From the NCBI RefSeq assembly GCF_000151665.1, contig NW_013171815.1:695153-759152 (forward strand): 64,000 nt of DNA. The letters are read 5' to 3'. Under the pieces are notes generated by a model. That model was not told the origin of the DNA and ran no database searches. It saw nothing but the letters and a program-made list of their open reading frames with translations. A program made the position numbers and the translations under genes. Each line of letters starts with the position of its first letter. Positions within the stretch are counted from its first letter, which is position 1. The stretch comes from Blastocystis hominis. Lineage: Eukaryota; Sar; Bigyra; Opalinata; Blastocystidae. Below, piece after piece: positions 32,198 through 42,829 of this stretch.

Positions 32198-33860
32198 ATG
32201 TTTAACTCGTCTTTTGATAATCAGCTTGGGCAAGTCATTGAGTCGTTAGAGAAACTAAGACATGATGCTTTCTATCGCTCTGGAAGCGATTCTGAGAATG
32301 GAGATGCTAATTCTCGCGTAATAGAGTTAGAAAGGCAAGTAGCGCAGCTGAGTTTGGAGAATGAAAGAATGAGCGCTCATATCGAGTACTTGGAAGACAA
32401 AATTAGCTCGTACATCGAGAAGAGCCTGGAGAACATAACTCCCTCTCGGGTAGTGGTAGTGATGAAGAAGTTTTTCCACTGTGTAGAGCGATATTCCAGA
32501 TGGAATTGTATTCGTGTCAAACAGTGAAAGAGGAAAGTGTATCACGTCTGACCAAGAGAAGCGTTCTTCGATGTTGTACGAAAAGGTTCCATTTGTTCTG
32601 AAAACGTATTGCTCTATTTTTCTATGCATTCTCAGATGTTCTCTTGAGTCATGTAGCGTATCTTCCGTGGGTAGTTACATCTTGAGTACTCCGTCTGTAA
32701 GCAAAAATGTTTCTATTTGATGTAGACATTAAATATTGTCCGTTTAAGTTGGGCGGATGACAAGAAACCTCACCACGTGTTAATCATCAAAAAGAAGTAC
32801 AACAATGACGCATCCAAGGTGTTACGAGTGATGATCGACTGGTTCAACAAGCAGGGCATCCAAGTAATGGTTGAGCCCGACGTTTACAAGGAGTTGCAGC
32901 CCTGCAACGTAGTCACATGGAAAGAAGAAGTAGAGAGAAATTGATCTTCAGGCTCATTCCCAGGATCGATACAATCTCAGCAATCTGATCGACTTCGTCG
33001 TGACCCTGGGAGGAGATGGCACCCTTCTCTTTGCGTCCTTGCTCTTCCCTAAAACGGTGCCTCCTGTCATTTCATTCCACATGGGCACGCTTGGCTTCTT
33101 AACGCCGTTCTTTGCGGACAATTTCGTCCCCCCGCTTTCCCAAGTAGCTGCTTTCCGCGGGTTTGAGGGTAGGTAGTCAGGGGGAATGTGCCTCTTACCG
33201 TGCGGTCGCGTCTGGAATACAAGATCGTGAGGTGCCTGCCGCGCTCGACGGTGCGGAAATCGATCGACTACTTCGCCGAAGAAGAAGAAGGGAACGAGAA
33301 GCCGAGGCCGAAAGTAGAGATGGGCGAGCCGTGCGAAATAGATTCTGAACGACATCGTGATTGATCGAGGAACAGCCAGCAGCATGGTGGAGCTGAATTG
33401 CTATATCGATACCGATCTGATCACAACGGTGCACGCGGATGGGCTGATCATTGCCACACCGACGGGATCCACGGCATATTCAATGTCTGCTGGAGGATCG
33501 ATGGTGCATCCGCTCACGCCTGGTCTTTTAATGACACCTATTTGCCCACACACGCTCTCATTCCGACAGATGTTGTTCCCGGATAGTACGGTGTTGCGTA
33601 TTGAAGTATCGATGGACAGTCGATGCACTGCGTCGGTTAGTTTTGATGGACAGTTCAAAGAAACATTGAATCGGGGAGATGCGCTGATTGTTTGGATTTG
33701 AAAGAGCATTTGAGTGTAGATCCGAACATCGAAGTACCCTGTCCCCTGCGTATCTCCCGATGACAGCAATCGTGATTGGTTCAGAAGTGTAAGAGAGATG
33801 CTCCACTGGAACAAAGCTACGTCCTCTTTCATCCCGTCACAGAAGCAGCGGACTATATAA
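32198..33860 (+). CDS. NAD kinase
   Basis: ATP-dependent NAD+ kinase that makes NADP+. A coiled-coil N-terminus (LERQVAQLSLENERMSAHIE) precedes the catalytic fold: IDFVVTLGGDGTLLFAS (GGDG motif), FHMGTLGFLTPF, NDIVIDRGTASSMVEL, GLIIATPTGSTAYSMSAGG, PICPHTLSFRQM and VSFDGQ, with the end DDSNRDWFRSVREMLHWN matching animal and plant NAD kinases. About seven introns, for example 33690-33719, which restores GDALI-IRTSKYPVPC. About 480 residues. TAA at 33858-33860; a TGTTTCTT element follows near 33873. Confidence 0.92.
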
Positions 33861-33963
33861 TTTTCCTTTTGCTGTGTTTCTTCGAACATTCGTTTTCTTG
33901 ATCCTTTTCCGGGGATTATGTTCATCAAAGTTATTTTTCATATATTACAAAAACGTTTTACAA

Positions 33964-34218
33964 ATGGGATTTCTCACAGTTCCTAAAGTCAACCATTGTA
34001 CAGGACTTGTTTTGTTGATCATCAACTGTATCTTGCCCGGTATATATAGTTAACAGATGCATCCAATTGTAGGAATTGGGACGATGATCGGAGGACTTAT
34101 CAACGAAGGAGGGTGTGATTGCTGCATTTTCCTTTGCGGATGGGTCCAGCTGCTTACAGCTCCGTTTATTATAGGATGGGTGTGGTCCATTGTATGGGGA
34201 TGTAAGATGTGGGTCTAA
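33964..34218 (+). CDS. Small two-span membrane protein, SPEC3/Stum-like
   Basis: One 33-nt intron (near 34040-34072) gives about 73 residues: VNHCTGLVLLIINCILPG-IGTMIGGLIN, a Cys pair, then FLCGWVQLLTAPFIIGWVW. The LN-x-x-(L/I)PG-x-GT core is typical of SPEC3/Stum proteins, two-span membrane proteins linked in animals to mechanosensing; the family also occurs in protists. The TAA (34216-34218) has its T 4 nt before TGTTTTGTT. Confidence 0.6.
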
Positions 34219-34227
34219 AGTGTTTTG

Positions 34228-34855
34228 TTAACAAAAATAATATGGCGCCATCAAATACAGACTATCCTGAAATGCATCAATCGTATCAAAATCCAGATCG
34301 GGAAATAGGAAGGCACTTAATCCTGCTCCCACTGCCTCAAGCAAGTAGGCAGCAAGACAATTTGTAAGAGTTATAATTACACACCTCCCAAAATTCGAAA
34401 ATTCCTGGAAGCAATAGCTAGAGAAGTTCTCATAATAGAAAGCAGACTCATCCACCGACCGAGCATTGTAACAGAACCAGATATAACGCATAAGCCTTGC
34501 CAAAAAACAAGAAAAATCAAAGATGCAGCGAGATAATAAGGCCGAAAGGTGAAAAGGTACCGATCTACATAACATAGATACATACATTCTTTTTCCTGCG
34601 CTTAATCGATCATCTCCAGGATATTCTGCGTATTAGATTAATCAAATTCTCTCTACTCTGAGCTATGCGATTCAAAGTTCGAGTTGTATCATCCTTAGCA
34701 AGTTCGGTTAATATATTTTTTAATTTTGATGTTGAATAGTCTAGATAGAACACCTTAAAGCTGTTTTTCAAAAAGACTGTGAAAAGAGTTCTACAAAAGA
34801 AAGCTGACATTTTTCGCATACTTTTTGCTTTTTCGAATGGTGAGAAGATACTCAT
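34228..34855 (-). CDS. Probable multi-exon membrane protein, structure unresolved
   Basis: Exon 1 opens at ATG 34855 with a basic, helical 80-residue stretch (SFKVFYLDYSTSKLKNIL, TRTLNRIAQSRENLINLI). Two overlapping frames further left are hydrophobic; the last exon ends AYLLEAVGAGLSAFLFP...DSLYLMAPYYFC and a TAA inside TTTTTGTTAAC. I could not find one splice set that joins all parts, so the exon borders are open. Family unknown. It meets the Stum-like gene tail to tail, sharing TTTTGTTAACAAAA. Confidence 0.4.
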
Positions 34856-34915
34856 TCAAGGTTAGAATACCACCAAAGCAAATCCCTCGTTTTATCGATA
34901 ATACTAAATTGCAAC

Positions 34916-36262
34916 ATGATGGATTTCCGAAGAATACATAATATGTCTTCAGATCCATCAGTAACGGAGTGTGACGGACAAAAAATGATTTCGGGTATTA
35001 CAAGGAAAACAGGAATAATTGGATCTGCGTTAAGAACTACTCTGAATCGAGCACAAATCCAACGAGAATACTGTTTCTATCCTAAAGTGTATATATCAGA
35101 GTGTTCGCTATTCAAACCGCAGTTTGTGAGAAAGTATTCAAGAAAAAGCTGTTCAGATCGGCAGGCTCACCAGTGTGTGTTGTTCCAAGTGAAGGCAGTA
35201 AAATCTCTTGAGAATTAGAAAGTGAGTGATGAAACTAATCTTGTACAGTGTAATTGCTGTGAAAGAAGGTGCAGAATCAAAGATCAGTCTGCTGGGTACT
35301 GTAGAATACGATACAATGATAGAGGAAATCTATTCTTGAGTGTCTATGGTTATCCGTGCGCTCTTCAAATAGATCCCATCGAAAAGAAGCCACTCTTCCA
35401 CTTTTTGCCTGGAACAAGGTCATTCTCTATCGGTACTTTTGGATGCAATTACCGATGCTCTTTCTGCCAGAACTGGAGTATTTCTCAACCTCTCAATGTT
35501 TCGTGCAATCAACCAAACATAGCAGGTCTTGTGCTCCAGTCCAGGGGAAGTCAGGAGTATTTTTCACCGCAGGCCATTGTAGCTCTGGCTTTAGAAAACC
35601 ATTGTTCCAGTATTGCATTCACTTATAACGAGCCGACTACCTGGGGAGAATACGCGCATGACATAGCAGAAGAGGCACACAAGAAGGGATTGAAGTGTAT
35701 TTATGTATCCAATGGGTCGATGACCGAGGAGCACTTGGAGTTCATCAAGAGTTCAATCGATGCAATGAACATCGATCTAAAGGCTTGGAATCCGGATTTC
35801 TACAGGAAGGTGTGCGCAGGGGACATCGAAGTGGTGAAAAGAAACATCCGACGTATTTGGGAGATGGGAATCTGGCTTGAGGTGACAACGCTTCTCATTC
35901 CAGGAAAGAACGATTCGGATATGGAAATTGGGTCTATTGCCCATTTCCTAGCGGACATCTCGCCTGCAATTCCTTGGCATATATCTGCGTTTCATCCTGA
36001 TTTTAGGATGAAGGACATCGGGAACACTCCGGTCACAAGAATGAAGTTTGCTTATGATGTGGGCAGAGATGCAGGTCTGAAATACGTTTATTTGGGGAAC
36101 ATAAAGTGCGCGCATTGTGAGGATACTATTTGTCCTCAATGTCACAAGAAAGTGATTCAACGAAATTGCTTTCACGTTCAGTTACCAACTGACTCTACTA
36201 TCAGCGGAGTGTGCCCTTCATGCGGAACAAAAATTGATGGCATTTGGCAGCAACAACTTTAG
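34916..36262 (+). CDS. AmmeMemoRadiSam-type radical SAM enzyme
   Basis: Family of bacterial and archaeal radical SAM proteins usually linked to AMMECR1 and MEMO domains; its substrate is not settled. Hallmarks: QCNCCERRCRI, DPIEKKPLFHFLPGTRSFSIGTFGCN, the 4Fe-4S triad CNYRCSFC, FTYNEPTTWGEYA, MNIDLKAW and, at the C-terminus, two Cys pairs in a small zinc-ribbon-like end (CPQCHKK...CPSCGTKIDGIW). A 30-nt intron (near 35190-35219) joins CVLFQ to KVSDETNLVQC and restores the normal family N-terminus. About 65-75 extra residues precede it, basic and Ser/Thr-containing, perhaps an organelle-targeting leader. TAG at 36260-36262; TGTTTGTT at 36274-36281. Likely acquired from prokaryotes but fully adapted, with an intron and a native 3' element. 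Confidence 0.85.
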
Positions 36263-36296
36263 TAAATTCTTATTGTTTGTTCGGGAACACATTTCT

Positions 36297-37504
36297 ATGT
36301 CTTCCACAACAACGGATTACCGGAAAATCGAACGAGGAATATTCGGCTCGTCTGATTTTGAGAGTTTTCAGAAGTGTCCTGTATTCGATCGAATTTAGAA
36401 TTCACTCGTATAGTCCGTCCAGGAACTGAAGGATTTTGTTAGAAAATGCGGGGACAGCGTGATTAATACAAAACGCTCTGAAGTAAAAACCGTTTCGCCC
36501 GTATTCATTATGCCTGTGATTGAATTAAGATAATTGAGCGACTCATTGATATGCTACGTACCATGAACATCTGGATTCAAGAGATTCCTCCGTTGAAGCA
36601 GCCCTCTCGTTTTGGAAACAAGGCATATCGCATTTGGAATGAGCGTCTTTGCGAAGTATGCAAGTCAGTACCTACTAAGTCACAGAGAGCTCCTCAACTC
36701 ATCGAAACAGTAATTCGAAAAGATAACCCAATGCTTTGCACAGAGCTGGCTGGATATCTTGAAGAGTCCTTTGGTAATCCTACTCGAATTGACTATGGAA
36801 CCGGCCATGAAACGACATTCATAATCTTTTTGTGTACGAAACCTTCAACAATACCGATCTAGATTGTCTCTACAAGATTGGGGTTATTGGCGATTCTGAT
36901 TTGCAAGCTCTGATTCTGAAAGTATTCGCTTTCTATTTAGCGGTTTGTCGCAACCTTCAGCAAGTTTATTGGTTGGAGCCTGCGGGATCACACGGCGTTT
37001 GGTCTCTCGACGACTACCAAATGCTTGTTTTTTACTTTGGAGCCGCTCAGTTGCACGGTAGGGGGGACACTGTACCAATATCGTTAACGTGGATAGGAAA
37101 TGATAGTTTTGACCCGAAGTGTATCACAGATCGTAAGCTGATGAAGGAATACGCTCCAGAATATCTGTATTTCGAGGCGATCGCGTACATTCAGTCGGTA
37201 AGAACGTGGCAGCGGAGTGAAATCCAGACAAAGTCGGGACAGTTCTACGAAACGAGTCCCTTGCTTTATGATATAAGCGGAGCTGCTTCGTGGAGCAAGA
37301 TTTGTGGAGGCATGTATAAGATGTGGTGCAGCGACGTGTTGGGGAAGTTCCCTGTGGTGCAGCACCTTCGATTTGGATCGATCTTCCCGCTCAATTGGAC
37401 TCCTTCGAAGAACCCTGCGGAGCATGAATATGCCCATATCACGCCTCCGGATCAGAAATCGGAGGAGACGCAGGCGGTCTGTACGAAAGCTCCGTGGGCG
37501 AAGT
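36297..37504 (+). CDS. PTPA: PP2A activator PTPA (peptidyl-prolyl isomerase)
   Basis: Activator and assembly factor of PP2A. After splicing: IWIQEIPPLKQPSRFGNKAY, ESFGNPTRIDYGTGHE, YCLYKIGV, WLEPAGSHGVWSLDDYQ, YDISGAASWSKICGGMYKMW and KFPVVQHLRFGSIFPLNW, all core PTPA motifs. About six introns near 30-47 nt (for example near 36370, 36490, 36831, 37060 and 37200). About 320 residues plus a charged tail. ATG at 36297 is 15 bp after the previous gene's TGTTTGTT. No genomic stop: T37504 lies 4 nt before TGTTTGTT (37509-37516), so AAG-T becomes AAG-UAA on polyadenylation. Confidence 0.93.
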
Positions 37505-37577
37505 GGATTGTTTGTTTGAAAAAACAGAATACCACAAGTCGTACTTCTCCATGCAAAGTTCAATGACTTCGTTGAGA

Positions 37578-39013
37578 CTACACCATCAAAGAAAGCGAAA
37601 GCAAAACGAACATTGTTGTCATCTCTCTCGAGTAATCGAAGCCCCACAGTTCACGCCAGCGCTGCACCAGGATTTGCTTTTGCTTCCCCTACGTGTAAAA
37701 ACCATTCTTCGATCTCACTCGCAAAAAATCCAATACTTCTTCATCGGTCAGCGGAGCGCAATACTCTTCCAACACTTTCATCATGTTCTGCTTCCTTCTC
37801 TCTCGCTCTTGCTGCTTCCATGCTTGCCTCTGCTCTTGAATTTGCTGCTTCCCGGCCAGCGATTGCATTTCTGTGATTTCATCGTGAATAAGAATCAGTA
37901 GATTATTATCTTGATTTAGCTGGCTGGCTATGACAGCGATCACGTTGATTAATTCAAATATCTCAATTCTGTCTTTCTGTAATTCGACTCGATTGCGAAT
38001 GTCTTGCAGTTCTGGCCTCCCTTGGCATTAATCGAATGAAGTTCTACTACAGCGCATCGTTACAAATCGATCATAAAAGGAAGGGACAAATCCATGGTCG
38101 TTGAGTTCCACATCGAATCGTTTCTCGATATGTTCGATCAATTGCATCACGCGACTTCGAGGAATAAATAGCTCGATATCTACCCGATTAGAATCGAAGC
38201 CAACGCGATACCATCTGAAAGAACACGAGTATAGGTTGATAAATCAAAAAAGCGAACGATTTCGGAGATCAAAGCAGATGAAATTGGATAGATCGAGAAT
38301 TGAGCAGAACCCTAATATCATAAGGGAGGGGAGAAGACATCTACAAAGATAAAGAGAGAGGAGCGGTTTGGAATTGCTTTGTAACGGAGAAGGAGAGCGT
38401 AAAGTGACTCTTCGGTGATGTTCGCCTCGCTGTTGTCGACGGTGAGTTCAGTCTTTAACAACTACTATGTGAAATGAATTGAGTGTGAAGCACAGTGTTA
38501 AAATAAGAAACCGCGTCCTGCAGACACTTCCAACCGAGAGGATTCTCTATCGGAAACACATTCAAGAGCTGGGTACGTTTATATAAGAAGTACGAGAGAC
38601 GCTCGCAATACAATTCAAAGCTATACTCATCAAAAACATGTAGAATGTTTTGGCTAGGAAGAATTCTAAAATAATGCAATAGCTTCGATATAAAATTGTC
38701 CTTCTCTGAACGAATGACGTAAGCATAAAGGTCGTGCTGGTAGTGCTTACGAAAAGAGTATCCGATAAATCCAGCACAGCCTGCAATGATGAGTATTGTA
38801 TTTCTCCATTTTCTTGACTGGAACGATTCTTGTTGGGGATTCAAGGCAACTTCCGGATTGACGATTATTTCTGTTCTTCCTTCTGCAATCTCTCCCGATA
38901 GAGATTGTTTTCCAGAACTCAAATTCGATTCTAGGAGGAAAACGAGAATCTTGCGATGTACGTTGCCGTATTTGTGTCCTTCTTATTTCCTTTACTCTTC
39001 TTGCAGTAGCCAT
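37578..39013 (-). CDS. Hypothetical single-span membrane protein with coiled coil
   Basis: ATG at 39013. Seven short introns (31 nt near 38930, 32 nt near 38480, 33 nt near 38330, 43 nt near 38200, 43 nt near 38045, 30 nt near 37695, and possibly one more) give about 420 residues. A basic N-terminus (ATARRVKEIRRTQIR) precedes one membrane helix (NTILIIAGCAGFIGYSF), a globular part (WYRVGFDSNRVDIELFIPRS, NDHGFVPSFYDRF), and a Gln/Arg-rich coiled coil ending in EEYCAPLTDEEVLDFLR and LVQRWRELWGF. The family is not recognised; the layout would fit an organelle membrane protein. A TGTTCGTT lies on its strand near the end. Confidence 0.55.
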
Positions 39014-39157
39014 CGTACGAAAAGCCTATATTTTATTGACCCATTTGAAAGCAAACTCCACGGCTTCGGATCGTCCGATTCGAGAAACGGAGAATATTCT
39101 ACACCAAAAGGAAGCTAATCTGTTTCGTACAAACATCCATAAAATGAGAATAACCTC

Positions 39158-39873
39158 TTAATCCATGCGTGTCTTCAGTCTTCGTTCAATGATTCTGTCA
39201 GGAGTAATAATATACACAATTCCTCCCCAACCACTGTATGCATCTCGATCGACAGACGCGAGAAGACATTGCGAAATGACCTCAAAGAGCTCTTCTGGCT
39301 CCATGTTATCCTTGTAGCTATCAATAATAGGCAATGGCAAACACCCACAATGCTTCACAGGTTCCGTAGAGGCTTTCTGCGCAAGTGGCTGATATAGCGA
39401 ACTTTGGGGTGTAGATTCCAGCACCAATTGTGTCCATTGCATTCACGTACGGTTCACCGTTCTAAATCAATGAGGTTATAATTAAAATACAAAAGTACCT
39501 TATCTAGTCCAGCAATCACAGGTTCTACGAAATAGGGACCCCAGCGATGCTGGTATTGCTTTGTCCGCACCAACGATCCAAAAGCCTCAGGACTAATGTC
39601 GCGATTTTCACGCAGTTTATAGGAATTCACTTCGTATGTTAATAACTGAGCGAAGGTCTGTGCATCTGACTGCAAACCATTGAAACCGATAAATATCTGG
39701 TCAGTCATCTTATATATTTTCTGGAAGTTACAGTCGACTGTTTGAAATTGGGCTCCAAGTCTCAGATCACTATCTTAGTCAGGCATAATTGAAATCTACC
39801 TCGCAATAGCGACGCAGTTCTTGCCTTTCATGGCAATGACTGCTGCTCCATTATATGACATAATATCAGACAT
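39158..39873 (-). CDS. PSMB3: 20S proteasome subunit beta-3
   Basis: Non-catalytic beta subunit of the 20S core. Three introns (near 39760-39798, 39463-39500 and 39316-39351) join SDIMSYNGAAVIAMKGKNCV, IARLGAQFQTVDCNFQKIY, DQIFIGFNGLQSDAQTF, YKLRENRDISPEAFGSLV, RWGPYFVEPVIAGLD, MDTIGAGI, ATCAESLYGTCE and SVDRDAYSGWGG-IVYII, ending in KTRMD. About 205 residues, normal for beta-3, and with no propeptide or catalytic Thr. TGTTTGTA lies just after the stop on the minus strand. Confidence 0.93.
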
Positions 39874-40282
39874 CTTTCAAAATGGAAGACTAAACCAAAA
39901 AAGTAAGAAGTCTGTACGGCAAATCAATGACTCAATCATCTACTCAACACCTACTTAGTGACGCTTTATCAATAAGGATTCAATAAGTGTAAAGAAGAGA
40001 GAATGAAATATACCCTATTTTTGGAAAATGAGTCTTTGGACTGGGATGAAGTGCTACTCCATTCCAGTGAAAGGTTGACGCAAAATGGAAGATGGTTTTT
40101 TAGATGTCGTACATTTTCCGAACAGAAGATGGGGACATAGTTTACAAGTGGATTGTAGTATTTGGGCTTGTATGAGGGTCTGTTAATACAAATTGGAGAT
40201 TCCGCGGTTTTCAATTTTCTAGAATAATCCATTATCAATTCACTATTTTATTTCTTTGTAAGCTATTATCTTGTATTCAGAG
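39874..40282. other. Intergenic stretch with weak ORFs on both strands
   Basis: A minus-strand ORF of 89 codons (39969-40238; KTAESPICINRPSYKPKYY) looks somewhat protein-like but has no family, no TGTTTG element after it and no clear splice sites. A 45-codon plus-strand ORF from 40005 overlaps it. Neither is called as a gene; part of this DNA must serve as the promoter of PSMB3 and p23. Confidence 0.4.
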
Positions 40283-40902
40283 ATGTCAGCTCGTGTATTA
40301 TCTGTATTAGCATGACTATAGTCTAGGTTCCTTCAATGAAATGGGTTCAGGTCAAAGAAAATGTGTACCTGACCGTAACTGTATGTGACTTGGAGAATGT
40401 GAAGATCGAATTTGACGCGACACACATGTCTTTCAGGTTGTTGGCTTTCGCTTTGCTTTAATGTAGCGCGAACCAAAAGGATGTGAACTACGCTGTAAAC
40501 TTAGAATTCTTTGGAGAAATTATCCCTGAGGTAAGAGATGGGATCGTTGTGTAACGTAGAAATGCGTATGGTCTCAGAATGGTCAGTGCGTTATGATTCT
40601 GCTAAAGAAGAAGTCCGATGACAAATGGACCTATTTGTTGAAGGTTTGACTGAGCGATCTTTTTCATTTTTAGGAAAAGAATTTGTACAAGAACCTTATT
40701 CAAATTGATTGGGATCATTACCAGGATTCAGATGAGGAAGACGCAGGCATGAACGTTCCTTTCTCCGGAGATTTTGAAAAGATGATGCAGTCTTATCAGC
40801 ATGATGACCATCACTGCGATTCCTGCAGTTCTTGCGAATCTAGTGAAGAAGAAGACGAAGAAGAAGAAGGTGAAGATATGCCTCCTTTGGAATCTACCGA
40901 AT
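40283..40902 (+). CDS. Hsp90 co-chaperone p23/Sba1
   Basis: CS-domain co-chaperone that stabilises the closed, ATP-bound Hsp90. Four introns (32 nt near 40294, 30 nt near 40438, 29 nt near 40530, 30 nt near 40643) join MSARVPSMKWVQVKENVYLT, LENVKIEFDATHMSFS, YAVNLEFFGEIIPE, WSQNGQCVMILLKKK and KNLIQIDWDHYQDSDEED, then an acidic tail ending GEDMPPLESTE. About 166 residues. No genomic stop: T40902 lies 4 nt before TGTTTGTT (40907-40914), so polyadenylation gives GAA-UAA. Confidence 0.9.
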
Positions 40903-40906
40903 GTTG

Positions 40907-40924
40907 TGTTTGTTGTTACAAACA
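40907..40924. terminator. Shared palindromic 3'-end element
   Basis: TGTTTGT-TGTT-ACAAACA, a perfect 7-bp inverted repeat. On the plus strand it follows p23 (T40902 + 4 nt); on the minus strand TGTTTGTA follows TAP42 (T at 40929 + 4 nt). Both predicted cleavage sites obey the same T-N4-element spacing. Confidence 0.85.
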
Positions 40925-40926
40925 AT

Positions 40927-42065
40927 TCAAATCCGCTTCGTATTGCCAATTCCCTTCGAAATGTCATCCAGCCAGTCTTCATCATGGCGCTCCCTACAGA
41001 TCGATCCAATTCCCCAATCTCACTTCATCGTGGCGAGGTCCACAAGCTCCTCATCATCCTCCAGTCCCTCTTCAGAAAGCTGCTTATAGCGCTTAATCGG
41101 CTCTGGGTCGTTCTTCCTGGCTTCCTCCTCTTCGTGCATATGGCGAAGCTCCTCCTCCGCATAGTCTTCCATAGAGCGGGTGGGTAGATTCCACCAAGGC
41201 TTAAAAACGTTCGCTTTGATTGTCTGGCGAGTGACTGACATGTCTGTTCCGATCTTGATCACTTGCATCGGTTTGCGACTGGCCTCTTCATATCCACGTC
41301 TAGAGACATAGAAGCACCTCCAATATTCCTACACAACCTCTTGATGGGGGTCCTTGCCTGCCTTTTGCATGTTTTGCATGTACTGAAGAATCTCCATCTC
41401 CTGAGGAATCATGCGGAGATCGTTGAGAGCTTTGCGTGAGCAGCTCTGAAGCGCAAGGATCCATTTTTCTCGCTCCAACTCTTCATCCACAACGCTCCCC
41501 TTCTCCTTTCTTTCCTCCATCGTTTTTATTTCTTGAAGACGAGCGTCGGTCTCCTTTTCGATACGGAAACGACGAATCTTCTCTTCTCGGAGAGTCGCTG
41601 CGTCAGGCTTGGTGTGATCTTCTTGTTGCCTTCATATTAGAGTGCTGCCTGCCAAACATACTCAATATAACGTTCATATTCTGCGGTTTCATCCTTTTGT
41701 AGAATCTCCATGCGCTTCAGCACATCCAGAAACGATTCTAGGTAGGATGTCGCCTTTTCCAAACGCGACAGGCGATCGTTCATCCCCTTTTGGTACACAA
41801 AACCGAGATAATAGCCCACAATCAAGTATTTTATATCATCTACCATTTATCCAACCGCAGGGAACCTACCTGTAGATATGTCCTTGATCGTTTCATTAAT
41901 GCTGAAGAGATGTTCTCTGCGAATCAAAACTTCACACTCGTGTGCCTTCTCCTCCAACTTTGATATCAGTTCAGCGCCCGTTTTGTCATTTCCAGCAAAG
42001 AACTCGGTACTGAGTCGATTAAAGCAATTTTGGCACTCTGCAAAGACGGACTCGATATCAGACAC
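40927..42065 (-). CDS. TAP42/IGBP1 (alpha4), PP2A-binding regulator
   Basis: TOR-pathway regulator that binds and protects PP2A-type catalytic subunits. Four introns (30-33 nt) join an all-helical N-terminal domain (FNRLSTEFFAGNDKTG, DIKYLIVGYYLGFVYQK, RLEKATSYLESFLDVLKRM, KIRRFRIEKETDARLQ, REKWILALQSCSRKALNDL, IPQEMEILQYM) to the C-terminal segment GTDMSVTRQTIKANVFKPWW-NLPTRSMEDY and the final DEDWLDDISKGIGNTKR, matching the GYGNR-type end of IGBP1. About 337 residues. The genome encodes TGA (40927-40929), whose T is 4 nt before TGTTTGTA on this strand. Confidence 0.9.
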
Positions 42066-42185
42066 TACATTCCAGAATTCAAACCACGTTTACATTCCAC
42101 CGTGTTTTCCATGAAAGAAAAAGTGTGTACTAACAAAAAACAAAACTGATTTGACTTAAGAGGAAACAACTTTGAGGCTGTATGT

Positions 42186-42566
42186 TTACCAGTCGTCGTC
42201 ATCATCACCGAAGAGACCGCCTCCGCTCATATCAATATCTTCCTCTTCCTCCTCTTCTTCCTCCTTAGCCTCTTCCTTCTTCTCCTCAGCAGCAGGGGCA
42301 GCAGCTCCAGCAGCGGGAGCAGCAGCACCTCCGGTAGGAATAGAAACGAGCTTATCAAGTCCAGCCTTGATCAGTTCCTCGACGTTCTTTCCATCGAGAT
42401 CGGCCAGGAGCTTCTCAATCTTCTCGTCATCGGCCTCAGCACCAACAGCTTCCAAAACGGACTTAATGTTCTCAGCCTAGCTGTTAAATTATGTCTAATC
42501 GACTCATACAGTGGGCTTCTCATTTCCACCGATCATCAGCATCAGGTAAGCAGCAAGATGTCTCAT
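42186..42566 (-). CDS. RPLP2: 60S acidic ribosomal protein P2
   Basis: Stalk protein that recruits translation factors. One 33-nt intron (near 42476-42508) joins [19 protein letters not shown] to [20 protein letters not shown]. The Ala/Gly hinge and the acidic end ([17 protein letters not shown]) are typical; the family's final motif is SDDDMGFGLFD, and here the last residues are changed to Asp plus Trp. About 108 residues. TTGTTTCC follows on the minus strand near 42167. Confidence 0.93.
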
Positions 42567-42829
42567 CTACAGACTGGTAAGATATTTCGACGTAAAATTA
42601 GGGTGATTTCCACAAAATTGAATATAGATCCAATTGCCACTAACGACATACCTCCTAGATCAAAATCGAAGTATTTCTGGCTAATAAGAAAAGGAGATCC
42701 AGGGGATCGAAATGAGTTCTGTAGCTATTCTCTGAACAATTTGACTACCCCCACCAAAATTCATAATTTGGTATTGTATTCTCTAAAATAAACAGGGGAA
42801 TACCCACAGAAACTACACGGTGAATACAC

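Noticed and set aside
34916-36262. Radical SAM gene as bacterial contamination in the assembly
   Set aside because: It has a 30-nt intron, a TGTTTGTT element and tightly packed eukaryotic neighbours.
42558-42790. 77-codon plus-strand frame between RPLP2 and the next gene
   Set aside because: Starts inside the RPLP2 first exon, has no splice support, no family and no 3' element of its own.
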